NCBI GenBank assembly: GCA_910587095.1 | Contig: CAJUMJ010000034.1 | Location: 1 to 64,000 of the forward strand | From: an uncultured Lachnospiraceae bacterium | GTDB taxonomy: Bacteria; Bacillota; Clostridia; Lachnospirales; Lachnospiraceae | Reading direction: 5' to 3' | DNA: 64,000 nucleotides | Shown: positions 6,689 through 15,967 of the stretch, one piece after another | Layout of the letters: every line of letters begins with the position of its first letter | How positions within the stretch are numbered: the first letter of the stretch is position 1 | Program-made: the position numbers and the translations under genes | The notes under the pieces: generated by a model | The model's input: only the letters and a program-made list of their open reading frames with translations | The model's database searches: none | What the model was told of the DNA's origin: nothing

Positions 6689-8407
6689 TTATTCCGTAAT
6701 ATCCGCATACATGAAGTACCAGTAGCCGTATGCGGAATGCCACATATTCTGGATCTTGCTGCTCTGTAACCAGAAGTCATTGTAGTAAGCAACGGGTACA
6801 CAGGCAGCCTCGTTCATAATGATGTCCTCCGCCTTGTGAAGGGCTGCGGAACGCTCTGCAGCGTCCAGTGTGGTTCTGGAAGTATCCATAGCCGCATCGT
6901 ACTCCGCGTTGTTGAACTTACCGTCGTTGTTACCGTTAGTGGAGTAGAGCAGATCCAGCATGTTGGAAGGATCGCTGTAGTCGCCTACCCAGCCGTTACG
7001 GGAAGCATCGTAGTCACCGTTACGTCTCATGGGAGTGAAGCTTGCCCACTCAACGATATCTACCTTAAGCTCAACGCCGATCTCCGCCCATGCCTGCTGT
7101 AAATACTCAGCCACTACCTTGTGGTAGCCTGCATCGTTGGTCGAGTAGGTGATGGCAGGGAAGCCTGCGCCGTCCGGGTAACCTGCGTCCGCCAGGAGCT
7201 GCTTCGCCTCCTCCACGTTCGCCTCGTGGTTTGCCGTATCGATATAAGGCTTGCCGCCGTTTGCATTGTCAATAAACTGAGAACCGTCCGTATCAATCCA
7301 GCCGGGACCCATGAAATTGCTTGCAGGAGAATAGGTGCCCTGCATCAGCGTATTTGCCACATACTCACGGTCGATGGCAAGGCTCAGCGCCTTACGCACC
7401 TTGGGATCGTTGAAGGGCTCTCTCTCTGTGTTCAGACTCAGGTAGTAGGTTCCGATAATCGGATCTACATAGAACTCCTCGTTGCCCTCTAAGGAAGGAA
7501 TCTCCTCGGTAGGAACATCCTTGATGAAGAGCACTTCGCCTGTCTGATATGCACTGTAGGACGCGTTGGGGTCTTCGATCAGGTTGAACTTGATACCGTC
7601 TAATTTAATCGCGTCAGCATTCCAGTAGTTGGGGTTCTTCGTGCACATGATATAAGAACCGGGCACCCACTCGGAAATATAGAAGCATCCGTTGGTAATA
7701 TAGGTGTCAGCATTTACTGCCCATCCGTCGCCGTTGGCGTCGATGGTTGCCTGCTGTACCGGGCTTAAGGTAGCGAAAGCTGCCAGGGAGCCGAAGTAAG
7801 AGCAGGGCTGGGAGAGATGCACTACAAGAGTTTTATCATCGGGCGCTTCCACGCCGAGCGCTTCCAGATTGCCGCCGATCGCGTCCGCATAGCCCTCTAC
7901 CATGCCGAGAACAGTCTCTGCATAGGGAGCCGCTACCATGGGATCGCAGACTCTGCGCCAGCTATATACAAAATCGTTTGCCGTGAGAGCGGAGCCGTCA
8001 GACCACTTCAGGCCGTCCCGTAAATGGAAGGTCCATGTCAGACCGTCCTCGGAAGTCTCCCAGCTCTCAGCCTGACCGGGAGCCAGCTTGCCTTCCTGGT
8101 CCACCGTCAAAAGGCACTCGAAAGTGTGTAAAATCATGTTACCGCCATCCACTGCGCTGTTTAACGCGGGGTCGATAGTCTCGGGGTTGGGGCCGATCTG
8201 TACGGACAGGATTTTCCCTTCGCCGGAAGCTGCGGGTGCAGTACTGTCAGCAGCAGTATCATCCGCGGGAGCCTCCCCCCCCTCTGTGGTTTCTGTCGCC
8301 GCATCGCCGGAATCCGCCGCAGGGGTGGTCGTATCCGAACCGCCGCAGGCCGTCACACCGACAACCATAGCAGCCGCCAGCATAAGCGCGATTACTTTCT
8401 TTTTCAT
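6689..8407 (-). CDS. oppA: Oligopeptide ABC transporter substrate-binding lipoprotein
   Basis: A 572-residue lipoprotein from the ATG at 8407, chosen because GGAGG lies 7 bases upstream; an ATG at 8413 is only 1 base from it. The signal peptide MKKKVIALMLAAAMVVGVTACGG ends in a lipobox with Cys at about residue 20, followed by an acidic Ala/Thr-rich linker (about 22-60). The rest is the SBP_bac_5 fold, with the family signature WTFHLRDGLKWSDGSALTANDFVYSW near residues 105-130. It would hold peptides at the outer membrane face for OppBC. It is last in the operon, with hairpins downstream, a position often linked to higher stable mRNA. Confidence 0.93.
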   Translation of the reverse strand: MKKKVIALMLAAAMVVGVTACGGSDTTTPAADSGDAATETTEGGEAPADDTAADSTAPAASGEGKILSVQIGPNPETIDPALNSAVDGGNMILHTFECLLTVDQEGKLAPGQAESWETSEDGLTWTFHLRDGLKWSDGSALTANDFVYSWRRVCDPMVAAPYAETVLGMVEGYADAIGGNLEALGVEAPDDKTLVVHLSQPCSYFGSLAAFATLSPVQQATIDANGDGWAVNADTYITNGCFYISEWVPGSYIMCTKNPNYWNADAIKLDGIKFNLIEDPNASYSAYQTGEVLFIKDVPTEEIPSLEGNEEFYVDPIIGTYYLSLNTEREPFNDPKVRKALSLAIDREYVANTLMQGTYSPASNFMGPGWIDTDGSQFIDNANGGKPYIDTANHEANVEEAKQLLADAGYPDGAGFPAITYSTNDAGYHKVVAEYLQQAWAEIGVELKVDIVEWASFTPMRRNGDYDASRNGWVGDYSDPSNMLDLLYSTNGNNDGKFNNAEYDAAMDTSRTTLDAAERSAALHKAEDIIMNEAACVPVAYYNDFWLQSSKIQNMWHSAYGYWYFMYADITE

Positions 8408-8463
8408 AATCATTCCTCCTCTTCTTAGATTATTTACTTTTCCACCTAACATGTTTACCACAT

Positions 8464-9453
8464 CTAATTGCACTTGTCAATATGGTGACATGCGCAAAAA
8501 TGGCCGTTTTCCACTTCTTTCCACTCGGGAACCTCCGCCGCGCACCTCTCGTCGGCATAGGGACAACGGGTGCGGAAGGTACATCCTGACGGCGGATTTA
8601 AAGGACTTGGCACGTCTCCTTCCAGCACGATACGCTGGCTTTCCCTCGCCTGTTTCGGATCCGCTACGGGAATGGCCGAGATCAGACTCTTCGTGTACGG
8701 ATGCAGGGGACGATCCACCAAAGTATAACTGTCCGTCAGTTCCACCATCCTGCCCAAATACATCACGCCGATACGGTTGGAAATGTGTTTCACCGCCGAC
8801 AGATCGTGGGCGATAAACAGATAGGTCAGCCCCATCTGCTCCTGTAAGTCCTCAAACATATTGATAACCTGTGCCTGGATGGACACGTCAAGCGCCGAGA
8901 TCGGCTCGTCGCAGACGATAAATTCGGGATGCACCGCCAGCGCTCTCGCAATGCCCACGCGCTGTCTCTGACCGCCGGAAAACTCGTGAGGATAGCGGTT
9001 CGCATGCTCTGAGTTTAAGCCCACACGCTCCAGAATGTGTATGATCTGGTCATAGCGGTCCTGCTTGCTCTGTGCCAGCTTGTGCACATCGATGGCCTCC
9101 CCCACGATATCTCCCACCGTCATGCGCGGGTCAAGGCTCGCGTAAGGATCCTGGAACACAATCTGCATCCGCTTTCTGTAAGGAAGCATGTTCGCGTACT
9201 GCTTGTTCTCCACGTCAAAAATGACATCCCCGTCAAAAGTAAATTTCCCGCCCGTAGGCTCATAAAGCCGCAGCATGGTGCGCCCCGTGGTGGTCTTGCC
9301 GCAGCCAGACTCTCCCACCAATCCAAGGGTTTCTCCCTTCTCCACATAGAAAGAAACGTCGTCCACCGCTCTCACAAATTTTTTATTTTTTCCGAAGCCT
9401 CCCGCCGGGAAATACTGGCGCAGATGCTCCACCTCAATCAAATGCTTACTCAT
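8464..9453 (-). CDS. oppF: Oligopeptide ABC transporter ATPase OppF
   Basis: A 329-residue ATPase with Walker A GESGCGKTT, signature SGGQRQRVGIARAL, Walker B FIVCDEPISALDVS and the C-terminal oligopeptide-transporter extension with the Cys cluster CTFRTRCPYADERC followed by C and CACH. This cluster is typical of OppD/OppF ATPases, some of which bind an iron-sulfur cluster or zinc. It pairs with OppD to energise peptide uptake. Its ATG overlaps the end of oppD by 8 bases, and GGAG lies 8 bases upstream. Confidence 0.94.
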   Translation of the reverse strand: MSKHLIEVEHLRQYFPAGGFGKNKKFVRAVDDVSFYVEKGETLGLVGESGCGKTTTGRTMLRLYEPTGGKFTFDGDVIFDVENKQYANMLPYRKRMQIVFQDPYASLDPRMTVGDIVGEAIDVHKLAQSKQDRYDQIIHILERVGLNSEHANRYPHEFSGGQRQRVGIARALAVHPEFIVCDEPISALDVSIQAQVINMFEDLQEQMGLTYLFIAHDLSAVKHISNRIGVMYLGRMVELTDSYTLVDRPLHPYTKSLISAIPVADPKQARESQRIVLEGDVPSPLNPPSGCTFRTRCPYADERCAAEVPEWKEVENGHFCACHHIDKCN

Positions 9454-10447
9454 GGGACGCTCCTTTCTCCATCTCTTCCTTCTGGTTCAGCCAGCACTGT
9501 GTGTAATGCACGTCGCCGAATGTGGTGACAGGCGGCATCTCCCGCAGACAGATCTGCATGGCAGCGTCGCAGCGGGGCGCGAAAGGACAGCCTGCGGGCG
9601 GATTCAGCATATCCACCGGCGTTCCCTCAATGGGAATCAGCCTCTCATGCTCCTTCGTGTCCAGTCTCGGAATGGAGCGGATCAGCCCCTTCGTGTACTC
9701 GTGTTTCGGATGATAGAAAATATCGTCCGTGGTGCCGTACTCAATGATTCTGCCCGCGTACATAACCGCGATGCGTTCGCACATGCTTGCCACCACGCCC
9801 AGATCATGGGTGATCATAATGATCGCCATACCGAGCTTGTCCTTAAGCTCCATCATCAGCTCCAGAATCTGCGCCTGAATCGTCACGTCCAGCGCCGTGG
9901 TCGGCTCGTCCGCAATCAAAAGCTTCGGCTCACAGGCCAGCGCGATGGCGATCATCACGCGCTGCCGCATACCGCCCGACAGCTCGTGCGGATACTGTTT
10001 TAAACGCTTGTCCGGCTCGTTGATGCCCACCAGCTCCAGAAGCTCTTTGGCGCGTTCCTTCGCCTGCTGCTTCGTCTTGTCCGTGTGGAGCCGGATCACC
10101 TCGGTAATCTGATTGCCGATGGTATAAACCGGGTTCAGGCTGGTCATCGGATCCTGAAAGATAATGGAAATCTCATTTCCACGGATTTTTCGTATTTCCT
10201 TCTCGGACATGGTTTCCACCTGATGCCCGTTAAAATGCAGTTCACCGCCGAGGAGTTTCCCGGGGTGGGCGGTAAGTCCCATCAGGCTGTAAGCCGTCAC
10301 AGACTTGCCGGAACCGCTCTCTCCCACGATTCCTAAGACCTCTCCCTCCTTCAGACGGATGGAGACATCGTTTAACGCCTTAACCTCTCCGGCGGGCGTA
10401 AAGAAAGAAAGCCGTTCGTTTTTTACATCTACCAGATATTCACTCAT
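9446..10447 (-). CDS. oppD: Oligopeptide ABC transporter ATPase OppD
   Basis: About 333 residues from the ATG at 10447 (MSEYLVDVKNERLSF). A TTG eight codons upstream is possible, since the AAAGGAG ribosome site is unusually far (14 bases) from the ATG. Motifs are Walker A GESGSGKS, Q-loop IIFQDPMTSLNP, signature SGGMRQRVMIAIAL, Walker B LLIADEPTTALDV, and the C-terminal cluster CPFAPRCDAAMQIC. It forms the heterodimeric ATPase with OppF. Copy B of the intergenic hairpin repeat separates it from oppC. Confidence 0.93.
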   Translation of the reverse strand: MSEYLVDVKNERLSFFTPAGEVKALNDVSIRLKEGEVLGIVGESGSGKSVTAYSLMGLTAHPGKLLGGELHFNGHQVETMSEKEIRKIRGNEISIIFQDPMTSLNPVYTIGNQITEVIRLHTDKTKQQAKERAKELLELVGINEPDKRLKQYPHELSGGMRQRVMIAIALACEPKLLIADEPTTALDVTIQAQILELMMELKDKLGMAIIMITHDLGVVASMCERIAVMYAGRIIEYGTTDDIFYHPKHEYTKGLIRSIPRLDTKEHERLIPIEGTPVDMLNPPAGCPFAPRCDAAMQICLREMPPVTTFGDVHYTQCWLNQKEEMEKGASHE

Positions 10448-10480
10448 TTCTAATAGCCATACTCCTTTCAAAATCTCTGC

Positions 10481-10600
10481 GGAGAATGCCGCATTTTGGC
10501 ATTCTCTTATGCGAAACTTAGTACTTCCAAGTCAGCTTGCTGACTCTGCGTCTCCGTCCTATGGCGAGACGTCTTTAGAAATACTTTTCGCATTTCGCAC
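10481..10600. repeat. Intergenic inverted-repeat element, copy B
   Basis: A hairpin GGAGAATGCC-N7-GGCATTCTC (10481-10506) is followed by the longer element. That element has a left end ATGCGAAACTTAGTACTTCC (10509-10528), an inner stem GTCAGC-TT-GCTGAC (10531-10544), a GTCTC...GAGAC stem, and a right end AGAAATACTTTTCGCAT (10577-10593). It sits between oppC and oppD and matches the elements at 1802-1866 and 31006-31206 in design. Confidence 0.65.
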
Positions 10601-10601
10601 G

Positions 10602-11672
10602 CTAGTTTTTCAGCTTCGGGTCAAAGGCGTCTCTTAGCCCGTCCCCGAGCAGGTTAAAGCTTAAGATAATCAAACTGATCAGCAGCGCAGGGATAAACAG
10701 CAGATACGGGTAGGTATTGATGCCGTTCAACGCGTCGCTTGCCAGACTTCCCAGAGAGGGCAGCGGCACCGCCACACCCAGGCCTAAGAAACTTAAGAAA
10801 CTCTCCGTAAAGATGGAGGAAGGAATCTGCAAAGTCGTCGTCACGATCAGGGTGCCGATACAGTTGGTCAGCAGGTGCTTCTTGATGATTCTGCCGTTTC
10901 CGACGCCTAAAGCTCTGGCCGCCGTGACATACTCGCTCTCTTTTAACATGAGCACCTGACTTCTGACCATTCTCGCCATGCCCACCCAGTAGAGCAGGGC
11001 AAACACCACGAAGATACTGATCAGATTCTCACCCACGACATTGAGCCAGTGAAAACCCGGCTTGGTAGCCAGATTGGCAAGCGGCGCCTTCAAAGACATA
11101 GACAAAAGAACGATGAGAAGGATATCAGGAATCGTATAAATGATATCCACAATACGCATCATCACCAGATCCACCCAGCCGCCGAAAAACGCCGCGATGG
11201 AACCGTAAGCGGAACCGATGATCAGTATAATACACGTCGCGACAAGTCCCACAAGCAGGGAAATGCGGCTTCCCATCATCACACGGATTGCGTAATCACG
11301 CCCCATCTTGTCCGTGCCGAAAACATGGGGGAAGACTTTCTCTCCCGCATCGATCCTCGCCTGTTCCTCCGCCGAATACTCCATGGGCGCAAGGCTGTTC
11401 GCCCCCTTGATCTGCTCCTTATAGGTATAAGGATAAAAAGCGGGAACGATAAAGGAAAATATCATCACCACAATAATCACAACCAGCGAAACCATCGCCA
11501 CCTTATTTCTCCGAAGCCGGCGCATACCGTCCTTCCAAAAACTCACGCTCTCGCGCATGATGACCTGACTCTGTTTTTCTTCCTCCGTAGCCGGCAGAAA
11601 ATCTTCCGGCCCCAGTTTTAACTGAAAACTTAAGGGATTTTCTTTCATTGTAATATCATACCTTTCTTTCAT
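10602..11672 (-). CDS. oppC: Oligopeptide ABC transporter permease OppC
   Basis: About 356 residues. The N-terminal cytoplasmic tail carries an OppC_N segment, the first membrane helix is at about residues 58-78 (VAMVSLVVIIVVMIFSFIV), and about five more helices lie in the binding-protein-dependent transport domain. The ATPase-contact EAA loop reads EYVTAARALGVGNGRIIKKH (near residue 245). An extracytoplasmic loop after helix 1 carries the HVFGTDKMGRDYAIRVMMG motif typical of OppC/DppC. The start is ambiguous: ATG 11672 has a weak ribosome site, while ATG 11648 has AAAGG about 13 bases upstream. Confidence 0.93.
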   Translation of the reverse strand: MKERYDITMKENPLSFQLKLGPEDFLPATEEEKQSQVIMRESVSFWKDGMRRLRRNKVAMVSLVVIIVVMIFSFIVPAFYPYTYKEQIKGANSLAPMEYSAEEQARIDAGEKVFPHVFGTDKMGRDYAIRVMMGSRISLLVGLVATCIILIIGSAYGSIAAFFGGWVDLVMMRIVDIIYTIPDILLIVLLSMSLKAPLANLATKPGFHWLNVVGENLISIFVVFALLYWVGMARMVRSQVLMLKESEYVTAARALGVGNGRIIKKHLLTNCIGTLIVTTTLQIPSSIFTESFLSFLGLGVAVPLPSLGSLASDALNGINTYPYLLFIPALLISLIILSFNLLGDGLRDAFDPKLKN

Positions 11673-11725
11673 ATCTACTAAATATCACGGATTGCTCCAC
11701 TGCTGCGCAATTCCTACAATCCTCC

Positions 11726-11777
11726 AACCATGAGGAATCCGCTAAGTTACTGCGTAGCCTGCCGCTTCCTCATGGTT
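11726..11777. repeat. Long hairpin between oppB and oppC
   Basis: AACCATGAGGAA (11726-11737) and TTCCTCATGGTT (11766-11777) form a perfect 12-bp stem around a 28-base loop. The loop edges TCCGC and GCCGC are not fully complementary. It lies in the 175-base gap between oppB and oppC. No T-run follows, so a processing or mRNA-stability site is more likely than a terminator. Confidence 0.55.
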
Positions 11778-11847
11778 AGAAGATTATAAATGCCAATGGC
11801 TGCTTCCATACCAGCACGGGCAATATTGTCATTATGACCCTGTGATA

Positions 11848-12765
11848 TCATTTCAACTTAATTCTCGGGTCAACCAGTTTGTAGATAATATCCACCACCA
11901 CATTCATCACAATAACGAGGGTTGCCAGGAAGATAGTCGTCCCCATAATCACCGTATAATCACGCCCGTTGATAGCCTTGATAAACTCCCCTCCAAGCCC
12001 AGGGATAACGAATATTTTTTCCACCACGAAACTTCCTGTAATGGTATATGCCAACATCGGTCCCACATAGGTAACTACCGGCAGAATCGCATTTCGCAGC
12101 GCATGTTTAAAGAGGATCTTTCCACCTGCCAGTCCCTTGGCCCGGGCCGTACGCATATAGTCCTGACCCAGTACGTCCAGCATGGAGGAACGCATCAGAC
12201 GCATAATGTAGGCGGTCGGATAGAAAGACAGAGAGATCACCGGCATCACATAGTGCTTTGCGCTCTCCAGCCCCATCGTGGGCAGAAGCCCCAGCTTCAC
12301 GCCGAAGAAATACATGAGCACCGTACAGATCACGAAGCTGGGTACCGCGATACCGCATGTGGCAATCACGCTGATCACACTGTCCGCCGGCTTTCCCCGC
12401 TTCAAAGCGGCGATACTGCCAAGGGGTATTCCCAGAATCAGCGCCACGAGAACGGATATCCCGCCAACTCTCGCAGACACGGGAAATTTCATGGAAATGA
12501 TGGACATGACGGTACGTCCTCTCTGTTTCAGGCTGTCCCCAAAATCCCCGTGAAGCGCCCCGGTCATATAGTTCACATAGCGCTCGGACATGGGCTTATC
12601 CAGTCCGTACTTCGCCTCCAGCGCTGCCTGCGCCTGGGGGCTGATCGCCTTCTCCGACAAAAACGGGCCGCCGGGCACCAGATTCATCAGGAAAAAGGTG
12701 AGTGTGGCAACCGCCCAAATCGTCACGACCGCCAGCAAAATTCTCTTCACAATGTACTTAAGCAT
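11848..12765 (-). CDS. oppB: Oligopeptide ABC transporter permease OppB
   Basis: A 305-residue inner-membrane permease starting MLKYIVKRILLAVVTIWAVA, with AAGGAG 7 bases before the ATG at 12765. The frame extends 11 codons further upstream but without a ribosome site. It has six predicted helices and the EAA loop DYMRTARAKGLAGGKILFKH before the last helices, as expected for OppB/DppB. The FFLMNLVPGGPF segment after helix 1 is typical of the family. It is first in the B-C-D-F-A operon; tex lies about 125 bases upstream and may be co-transcribed. Confidence 0.94.
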   Translation of the reverse strand: MLKYIVKRILLAVVTIWAVATLTFFLMNLVPGGPFLSEKAISPQAQAALEAKYGLDKPMSERYVNYMTGALHGDFGDSLKQRGRTVMSIISMKFPVSARVGGISVLVALILGIPLGSIAALKRGKPADSVISVIATCGIAVPSFVICTVLMYFFGVKLGLLPTMGLESAKHYVMPVISLSFYPTAYIMRLMRSSMLDVLGQDYMRTARAKGLAGGKILFKHALRNAILPVVTYVGPMLAYTITGSFVVEKIFVIPGLGGEFIKAINGRDYTVIMGTTIFLATLVIVMNVVVDIIYKLVDPRIKLK

Positions 12766-12890
12766 GACTAAACTCCTTTTCTTACACTCTGCTGCCATTC
12801 ACGCCCCGCGCCGGATTTCACGTCCCTTTACCGGACTTCGGGATGAACGGCTTTTTCTTTCATTCCGCGGTTTACCACCGGCTTTATCCG

Positions 12891-15254
12891 CTACTTTTTC
12901 GCCGATGCGCTCTCCCTGCCGATTTTCATGGTCAGACCGATGCGCTTCTTCGGCACATCCACGGTGAGCACCTGCACATCCACAATATCTCCCACACTGA
13001 CCGCCTCCAGCGGGTGTTTGATGTAGCGGTCCGTAATCTGCGAGATATGTACCAGTCCGTCCTGATGTACGCCGATGTCCACAAAGACGCCGAAATCAAT
13101 CACATTTCTGACCGTCCCTTTTAAGATCATACCGGGCTTCAAATCTTTCATGTCCAGCACATCGCTTCTGAGAATCGGAGCGGGCATGTCGTCTCTCGGA
13201 TCGCGGGCCGGTTTTTCCAACTCCGTCAGGATATCTACCAACGTGATCTCCCCGATTCCAAGCTCCGCGGCCAGCTTTTTCTTGTCCTTGACCCTCTTTG
13301 CCAGATTGCTCACCGCAGGCTGTCCTGCGCTATTGTTTGTGACGTTTGCGTCATTTTCCTCCGCCGCCATATCCATGCCGCCAAGAGCCGCCGCAAGCGC
13401 TTTCCCCATAGCCGTATCCGTGTTGCGGATCACCGGTTTTTTCGGGCGGGGCTTTTTCTCCTTCGCCGGAACCGGTTTCTTAACCGCTGCCTTCTTCTGA
13501 GCCTCCTTCACGTCTTCCATGGTAAGTCCCAGCTTCTCCATCAGTTTCTCCGCGGCCTCGTAGGATTCCGGGTGCACGCTGGTGGCGTCTAACGGGTTAT
13601 CGCCGTCCGCAATGCGCATGAAACCGGCACACTGCTCGAACGCTTTCGGTCCGAGCTTGGCCACCTTGAGAAGCTGCTTTCTGTTCTTGAAACAGCCGTT
13701 TTTCTCCCTGTAATCCACAATATTTCTGGCGATCACTTTGGTCACGCCGGAGACGTACTCAAGCAAGGAAGCGGAAGCGGTGTTCAGATCCACGCCGACC
13801 CGGTTCACACTGTCCTCCACAACGCCGCCAAGAGCCTCGCTCAGCTTCTTCTGGTTCATGTCGTGCTGATACTGCCCCACGCCGATGGACTTGGGATCGA
13901 TCTTCACAAGCTCCGCCAGCGGATCCTGTAACCTTCTGGCGATGGAAGCCGCGCTTCTTTGTCCCACGTCAAATTCCGGGAACTCCTCCGTGGCCAGCTT
14001 GCTCGCGGAATAGACGGAGGCGCCCGCCTCGTTCACGATCACATACTGCACCGGCACGTCCAGTTCCTTGATCAGCTCCACAATCACCTGCTCGGACTCT
14101 CTTGACGCCGTGCCGTTTCCGACGGAAATCAGGGAAACGTTATATTTCTTAATGAGCTTTTTCAGCTCCGCCTTCGCCTGTTCCACCTTGTTCTGCGGCG
14201 CGGTCGGATAAATCACCTTCGTGTCGAGCACTTTTCCCGTCTCGTCCACCACAGCCAGCTTACAGCCCGTGCGGAAAGCCGGATCCCAGCCAAGCACCAC
14301 CTTACCCTTGATGGGCGGCTGTAACAAAAGCTGCTCCAGATTTTTTCCGAAAACGGAAATAGCGCCGTCCTCCGCCTTCTCGGTGAGGTCGTTTCTGATC
14401 TCCCGCTCGATGGCCGGAGCGATCAACCTGTCATAACTGTCAGCTATCACTTCCTCCAACACCGGAGATGTGACAGGGTTGTCATTTTTAATAGTCTTCG
14501 TCCGAAGGAACCGTAAAATCTGCTCCTCGGGAGCCTCCACCTTCACCGTAAGAAACTTCTCCTTCTCCCCTCTGTTGATGGCAAGCACCCGGTGTCCGGC
14601 CACTTTATTCACCGGCTCCTCATACTGGTAGTACATCTCGTAGACGCTCTCGGCTTTCTCGTCCTTTGCCGCGCTCACGAGCTTCCCTTCCCGCATGGTG
14701 GCATCCCGGATATAGATGCGGTAATCCGCCTCGTCGGAAATCTGCTCGGCGATGATGTCCTTCGCTCCCTGCAAAGCCTCCGCTGCCGTCTTCACGGACT
14801 TCGCCTCGTCCTCATCCTCGTGAATGTACTTCGCCGCTTCCTCTTCAATAGGGGCGGTCGTCTCCTGCGCCAGAATGAACGCCGCAAGCGGCTCTAATCC
14901 CTTCTCCTTCGCCACGCCCGCACGGGTCTTCCTCTTCGGCCGGTAAGGACGATACAAATCCTCCACCAGCACCATAGTCTGCGCCGCCTCAATGCGTTCC
15001 CGAAGCTCGTCGGTCAGCTTCCCCTGCTCCTCGATACTGCTAAGAACCTGCTGCTTCTTTTCCTCCAAATTGCGCAGATAAACGAGACGCTCATTCAAAT
15101 CGCGCAAAATCTCGTCGTTTAGAGAGCCTGTCTTCTCCTTTCTGTATCTGGCGATAAAGGGAATCGTATTCCCCTCGTCGATGAGAGAGACTGCCGCCTC
15201 CACCTGCCATTTCTCTACCTGCAATTCCTCTTTCAGTTGTAAAATAATATCCAT
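12891..15254 (-). CDS. tex: Tex-family S1 RNA-binding transcription accessory protein
   Basis: 787 residues with the full Tex layout: a helical Tex N-domain (about 1-190, with the SLIDEGNTIPFIARYRKE start), a YqgF/RuvC-like domain (about 320-450, KVVLGWDPAFRTGCKLAVVD), helix-hairpin-helix repeats (about 490-560) and an S1 domain (about 690-765, ending near LVHISQITDRYIKHP). Tex binds structured RNA and affects transcription and translation. It is slightly longer than usual because of a Lys/Pro/Ala-rich linker (about 580-660) between the HhH and S1 domains. A perfect inverted repeat lies 38 bases upstream of the ATG. Confidence 0.95.
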   Translation of the reverse strand: MDIILQLKEELQVEKWQVEAAVSLIDEGNTIPFIARYRKEKTGSLNDEILRDLNERLVYLRNLEEKKQQVLSSIEEQGKLTDELRERIEAAQTMVLVEDLYRPYRPKRKTRAGVAKEKGLEPLAAFILAQETTAPIEEEAAKYIHEDEDEAKSVKTAAEALQGAKDIIAEQISDEADYRIYIRDATMREGKLVSAAKDEKAESVYEMYYQYEEPVNKVAGHRVLAINRGEKEKFLTVKVEAPEEQILRFLRTKTIKNDNPVTSPVLEEVIADSYDRLIAPAIEREIRNDLTEKAEDGAISVFGKNLEQLLLQPPIKGKVVLGWDPAFRTGCKLAVVDETGKVLDTKVIYPTAPQNKVEQAKAELKKLIKKYNVSLISVGNGTASRESEQVIVELIKELDVPVQYVIVNEAGASVYSASKLATEEFPEFDVGQRSAASIARRLQDPLAELVKIDPKSIGVGQYQHDMNQKKLSEALGGVVEDSVNRVGVDLNTASASLLEYVSGVTKVIARNIVDYREKNGCFKNRKQLLKVAKLGPKAFEQCAGFMRIADGDNPLDATSVHPESYEAAEKLMEKLGLTMEDVKEAQKKAAVKKPVPAKEKKPRPKKPVIRNTDTAMGKALAAALGGMDMAAEENDANVTNNSAGQPAVSNLAKRVKDKKKLAAELGIGEITLVDILTELEKPARDPRDDMPAPILRSDVLDMKDLKPGMILKGTVRNVIDFGVFVDIGVHQDGLVHISQITDRYIKHPLEAVSVGDIVDVQVLTVDVPKKRIGLTMKIGRESASAKK

Positions 15255-15291
15255 CGCTTTATCTTAACTCCATCTTCACTACTTTATCGTG

Positions 15292-15334
15292 TTAAAGTAT
15301 TCGTGTATACTTTAAGCCCGACTTTTATATTATA
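15292..15334 (-). promoter_or_regulatory. tex promoter region with a perfect inverted repeat
   Basis: TTAAAGTAT-TCGTGT-ATACTTTAA (15292-15315) is a perfect 9-bp inverted repeat with a 6-base spacer. TATAAT lies on the minus strand just upstream (15334-15329), with only a weak -35 match. The repeat would fall at the very start of the tex transcript, so it may be an operator or an RNA hairpin. Confidence 0.4.
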
Positions 15335-15459
15335 CAGGATAAATACAAAATTCGCCACAGGAAATACTTAGATTTATGAAGAATCTGGTTTTTTTATAAA
15401 AAATATGATACACTGCTAATATCTATATATTTCCATTTCGGAAGAAACGAGGCAATTTT

Positions 15460-15930
15460 ATGGATTATCAACCAAACAATACGCAGGGCGGTCCCGGAGG
15501 AGATTACAATCCCTATCACAATCCCTACAATCCTTACGGCGCACCTTTGCAGCCCACACCCGTTAAACCCAGGGGAGAAGGCATGGCGACCGCTTCGATG
15601 GTTCTCGGTATCATCACGTTGGTCAGCCTTTTGCTTTTGCGCCTGTCCATGCCTTTTATGCTGGGCGGCGTCGGCATTATTCTTGCCATCCTCTCCAAAG
15701 GCGGCTCGAGGAAGATGCTCGGCAAAGCCAAAGCCGGTATGATTTGCTGTATTACCGCGATGGTGCTCGATATAGCCCTGTGCATATCCGCCGTCTGGCT
15801 GGTGTTCGCGCTTCCAAGCGTTGCGCCTGAACTGATGGAGGAGGTCAATAAGGTATGTGAAGAGCAGTACGGCGTTTCCTACGACGAAATGCTGGAAGAA
15901 ATTTACGATATGATGGACGATTTCAACTAA
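15460..15930 (+). CDS. Small DUF4190-like membrane protein
   Basis: 156 residues. A Pro/Tyr/Asn-rich N-terminal tail (residues 1-42, NPYHNPYNPYG) precedes the pattern GEGMATASMVLGIITLVSLL with a second helix around residues 85-115 (AKAGMICCITAMVLDIALCISAVWLVFA). This fits DUF4190-type proteins of Firmicutes. The acidic C-terminal tail (about 125-156) is cytoplasmic or exposed. It is the first gene of the plus-strand cluster, divergent from tex. The GAAACGAGG ribosome-site region lies before the ATG. Function unknown. Confidence 0.75.
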   Translation: MDYQPNNTQGGPGGDYNPYHNPYNPYGAPLQPTPVKPRGEGMATASMVLGIITLVSLLLLRLSMPFMLGGVGIILAILSKGGSRKMLGKAKAGMICCITAMVLDIALCISAVWLVFALPSVAPELMEEVNKVCEEQYGVSYDEMLEEIYDMMDDFN

Positions 15931-15967
15931 ATTCATATAATTCAGTACGAAAGGCAAGGTGACAGCT

